Shown here piece by piece: positions 63,183 through 64,000 of a DNA stretch of 64,000 nt. The notes under the pieces were generated by a model. The model was not told where the DNA came from. It did not search any database and was given only the letters and a program-made list of their open reading frames with translations. The DNA lies in contig NZ_CP117439.1 of assembly GCF_030687575.1 (NCBI RefSeq), positions 2,719,501 to 2,783,500 on the forward strand. The letters are read 5' to 3'. Source of the DNA: Pseudomonas sp. FP2309. Its GTDB lineage: Bacteria > Pseudomonadota > Gammaproteobacteria > Pseudomonadales > Pseudomonadaceae. The translations under genes were made by a program, and so were the position numbers. The first letter of the stretch is position 1. Each line of letters begins with the position of its first letter.

Positions 63183-64000
63183 CTAGGCGCGTTCGGCGAC
63201 CTTCACGTGTTCCCAGGCTATTTCCTGTGGCGGGGAAAATTTTGCGTCGAGCATCCGGTTCAACGTTTCGCGGTGGCAGGCGTTTTCAGACATCGACATC
63301 ACCACCGTCGCTACCGCGTTGCTGGCCAGGCTGGTCAGGGCGCGAGCTTCGGACATGAAGCGGTCAACGCCGATCAGCAATGCGAGGCCGGCCAATGGGA
63401 TGTCGTGAATGACCGTCAGGGTCGAGGCCAGTGCCACGAACCCGCTGCCGGTGACGCCGGCGGCGCCTTTGGAGGACAGCAGCATGATGGCCAGCATGGT
63501 GATGATTTGGGTCAGGCTCAGGTCGATGTTGCAGGCCTGGGCAATGAAAATCGCCGCCAGCGACAGGTAGATGGCCGTGCCGTCCAGGTTGAACGAGTAG
63601 CCGGTGGGCAGTACCAGGCCCACGACACCTTTTTTGCAGCCCAGGGCTTCGAGTTTCTCCAGCATGCGCGGCATCACAGGCTCCGTGGAGGAGGTGCCGA
63701 GCACCACCAGAAACTCTTCCCGGAAGTAGCGCAGCAGTTTCCACAGGCTGAAACCGTTGGCGCGGCAGATGCTGCCCAGTACCACGAACACGAAGAAGCC
63801 GCAGGCGATGTACAAGGTCATGATCAACTTTGCCAGGGAGCCCAGCGAGGTGATGCCGTACTGGCCGACCGTGAACGCCAGGGCCCCGAACGCGCCGATC
63901 GGTGCAAAACGCATCAGGTAAGAGAAGATCTTGAAGACCATGTGCGAGGCGGATTCGAGCACGTCGAGCACAGGCTTGCCGCGTTCACCCAGCGACGACA
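63183..64000 (-). CDS. dctA: DctA-type C4-dicarboxylate/cation symporter, C-terminal part
   Basis: The frame is open to the right edge, so the 5' end is outside; about 271 residues are visible. The frame reads ...[60 protein letters not shown] and [19 protein letters not shown], which are the DAACS family substrate-site motifs. It ends NATVVM-like then a hydrophilic tail ([10 protein letters not shown]). Probably imports malate, succinate or fumarate with cations. A GTG at 63971 is internal, not the start. Confidence 0.9.
   Translation of the reverse strand, partial: SSLGERGKPVLDVLESASHMVFKIFSYLMRFAPIGAFGALAFTVGQYGITSLGSLAKLIMTLYIACGFFVFVVLGSICRANGFSLWKLLRYFREEFLVVLGTSSTEPVMPRMLEKLEALGCKKGVVGLVLPTGYSFNLDGTAIYLSLAAIFIAQACNIDLSLTQIITMLAIMLLSSKGAAGVTGSGFVALASTLTVIHDIPLAGLALLIGVDRFMSEARALTSLASNAVATVVMSMSENACHRETLNRMLDAKFSPPQEIAWEHVKVAERA

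Overview
The window is chromosomal DNA from a gamma-proteobacterium, most likely a member of the Pseudomonas fluorescens group. Most of it is GC-rich. It carries Pseudomonas hallmarks: a mexEF-oprN type efflux operon, a phospholipase-D-type phosphatidylserine synthase, an OprD-family porin, a FliA-like promoter in front of chemotaxis genes, and many small stress-type proteins. No tRNA, rRNA, CRISPR array or insertion sequence was seen. The genus call is inference from gene content.

Layout. 1-4017: end of a small secreted protein, a PQQ-dependent sugar dehydrogenase, a TetR regulator with its NTF2-like partner, and pssA. 4189-8016: one very large toxin-like protein of unknown function. 8079-12298: a ferrous/ferric iron uptake operon (efeU-efeO-efeB plus a second imelysin-type protein) behind a Fur-box-like site, then a divergent AraC regulator. 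13571-16991: an AT-rich island read on the minus strand, interpreted here as a small peptide-modification (RiPP-like) cluster. It has a 46-residue peptide gene with a good ribosome site, a half ABC ATPase fused to a GNAT acetyltransferase, a ThiF/MccB-like adenylating enzyme and an MFS exporter. 17402-23250: mexE-mexF-oprN efflux operon. 23741-26223: amino acid permease and a GlxA-type regulator.

26437-48669 is the core of the window: two complete, paralogous chemosensory clusters in tandem. Each has the order atypical receptor, cheY, STAS protein, cheA, membrane receptor, cheW (two in the second), cheR, cheD, cheB. Between them lie a multi-PAS/GAF histidine kinase and a LuxR-type response regulator. 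The first receptor gene of each cluster encodes a receptor signalling tip followed by a CheZ-like D-x3-Q motif and an ITFF tail. This suggests a receptor-like protein that may also act on CheY-P. Cluster 1 has a near-consensus FliA promoter; none was found in front of cluster 2.

49033-53507: a run of small proteins of the kind found in osmotic or stationary-phase stress regulons (PLDc_N, DUF421/YetF, DUF6555-like, DUF1264, a CinA-like amidohydrolase), ending in two convergent paralogous small membrane proteins that both seem to use TTG starts. 53842-58600: a GntR regulator, a complete polar amino acid ABC transporter and a cytoplasmic gamma-glutamyltransferase, together a likely uptake-and-hydrolysis unit for a gamma-glutamyl compound. 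58652-64000 (minus strand): a Cache-domain chemoreceptor, an OprD-family porin, a CitMHS citrate-type carrier and the 3' part of a DctA-type dicarboxylate symporter. This looks like an organic acid sensing and uptake block.
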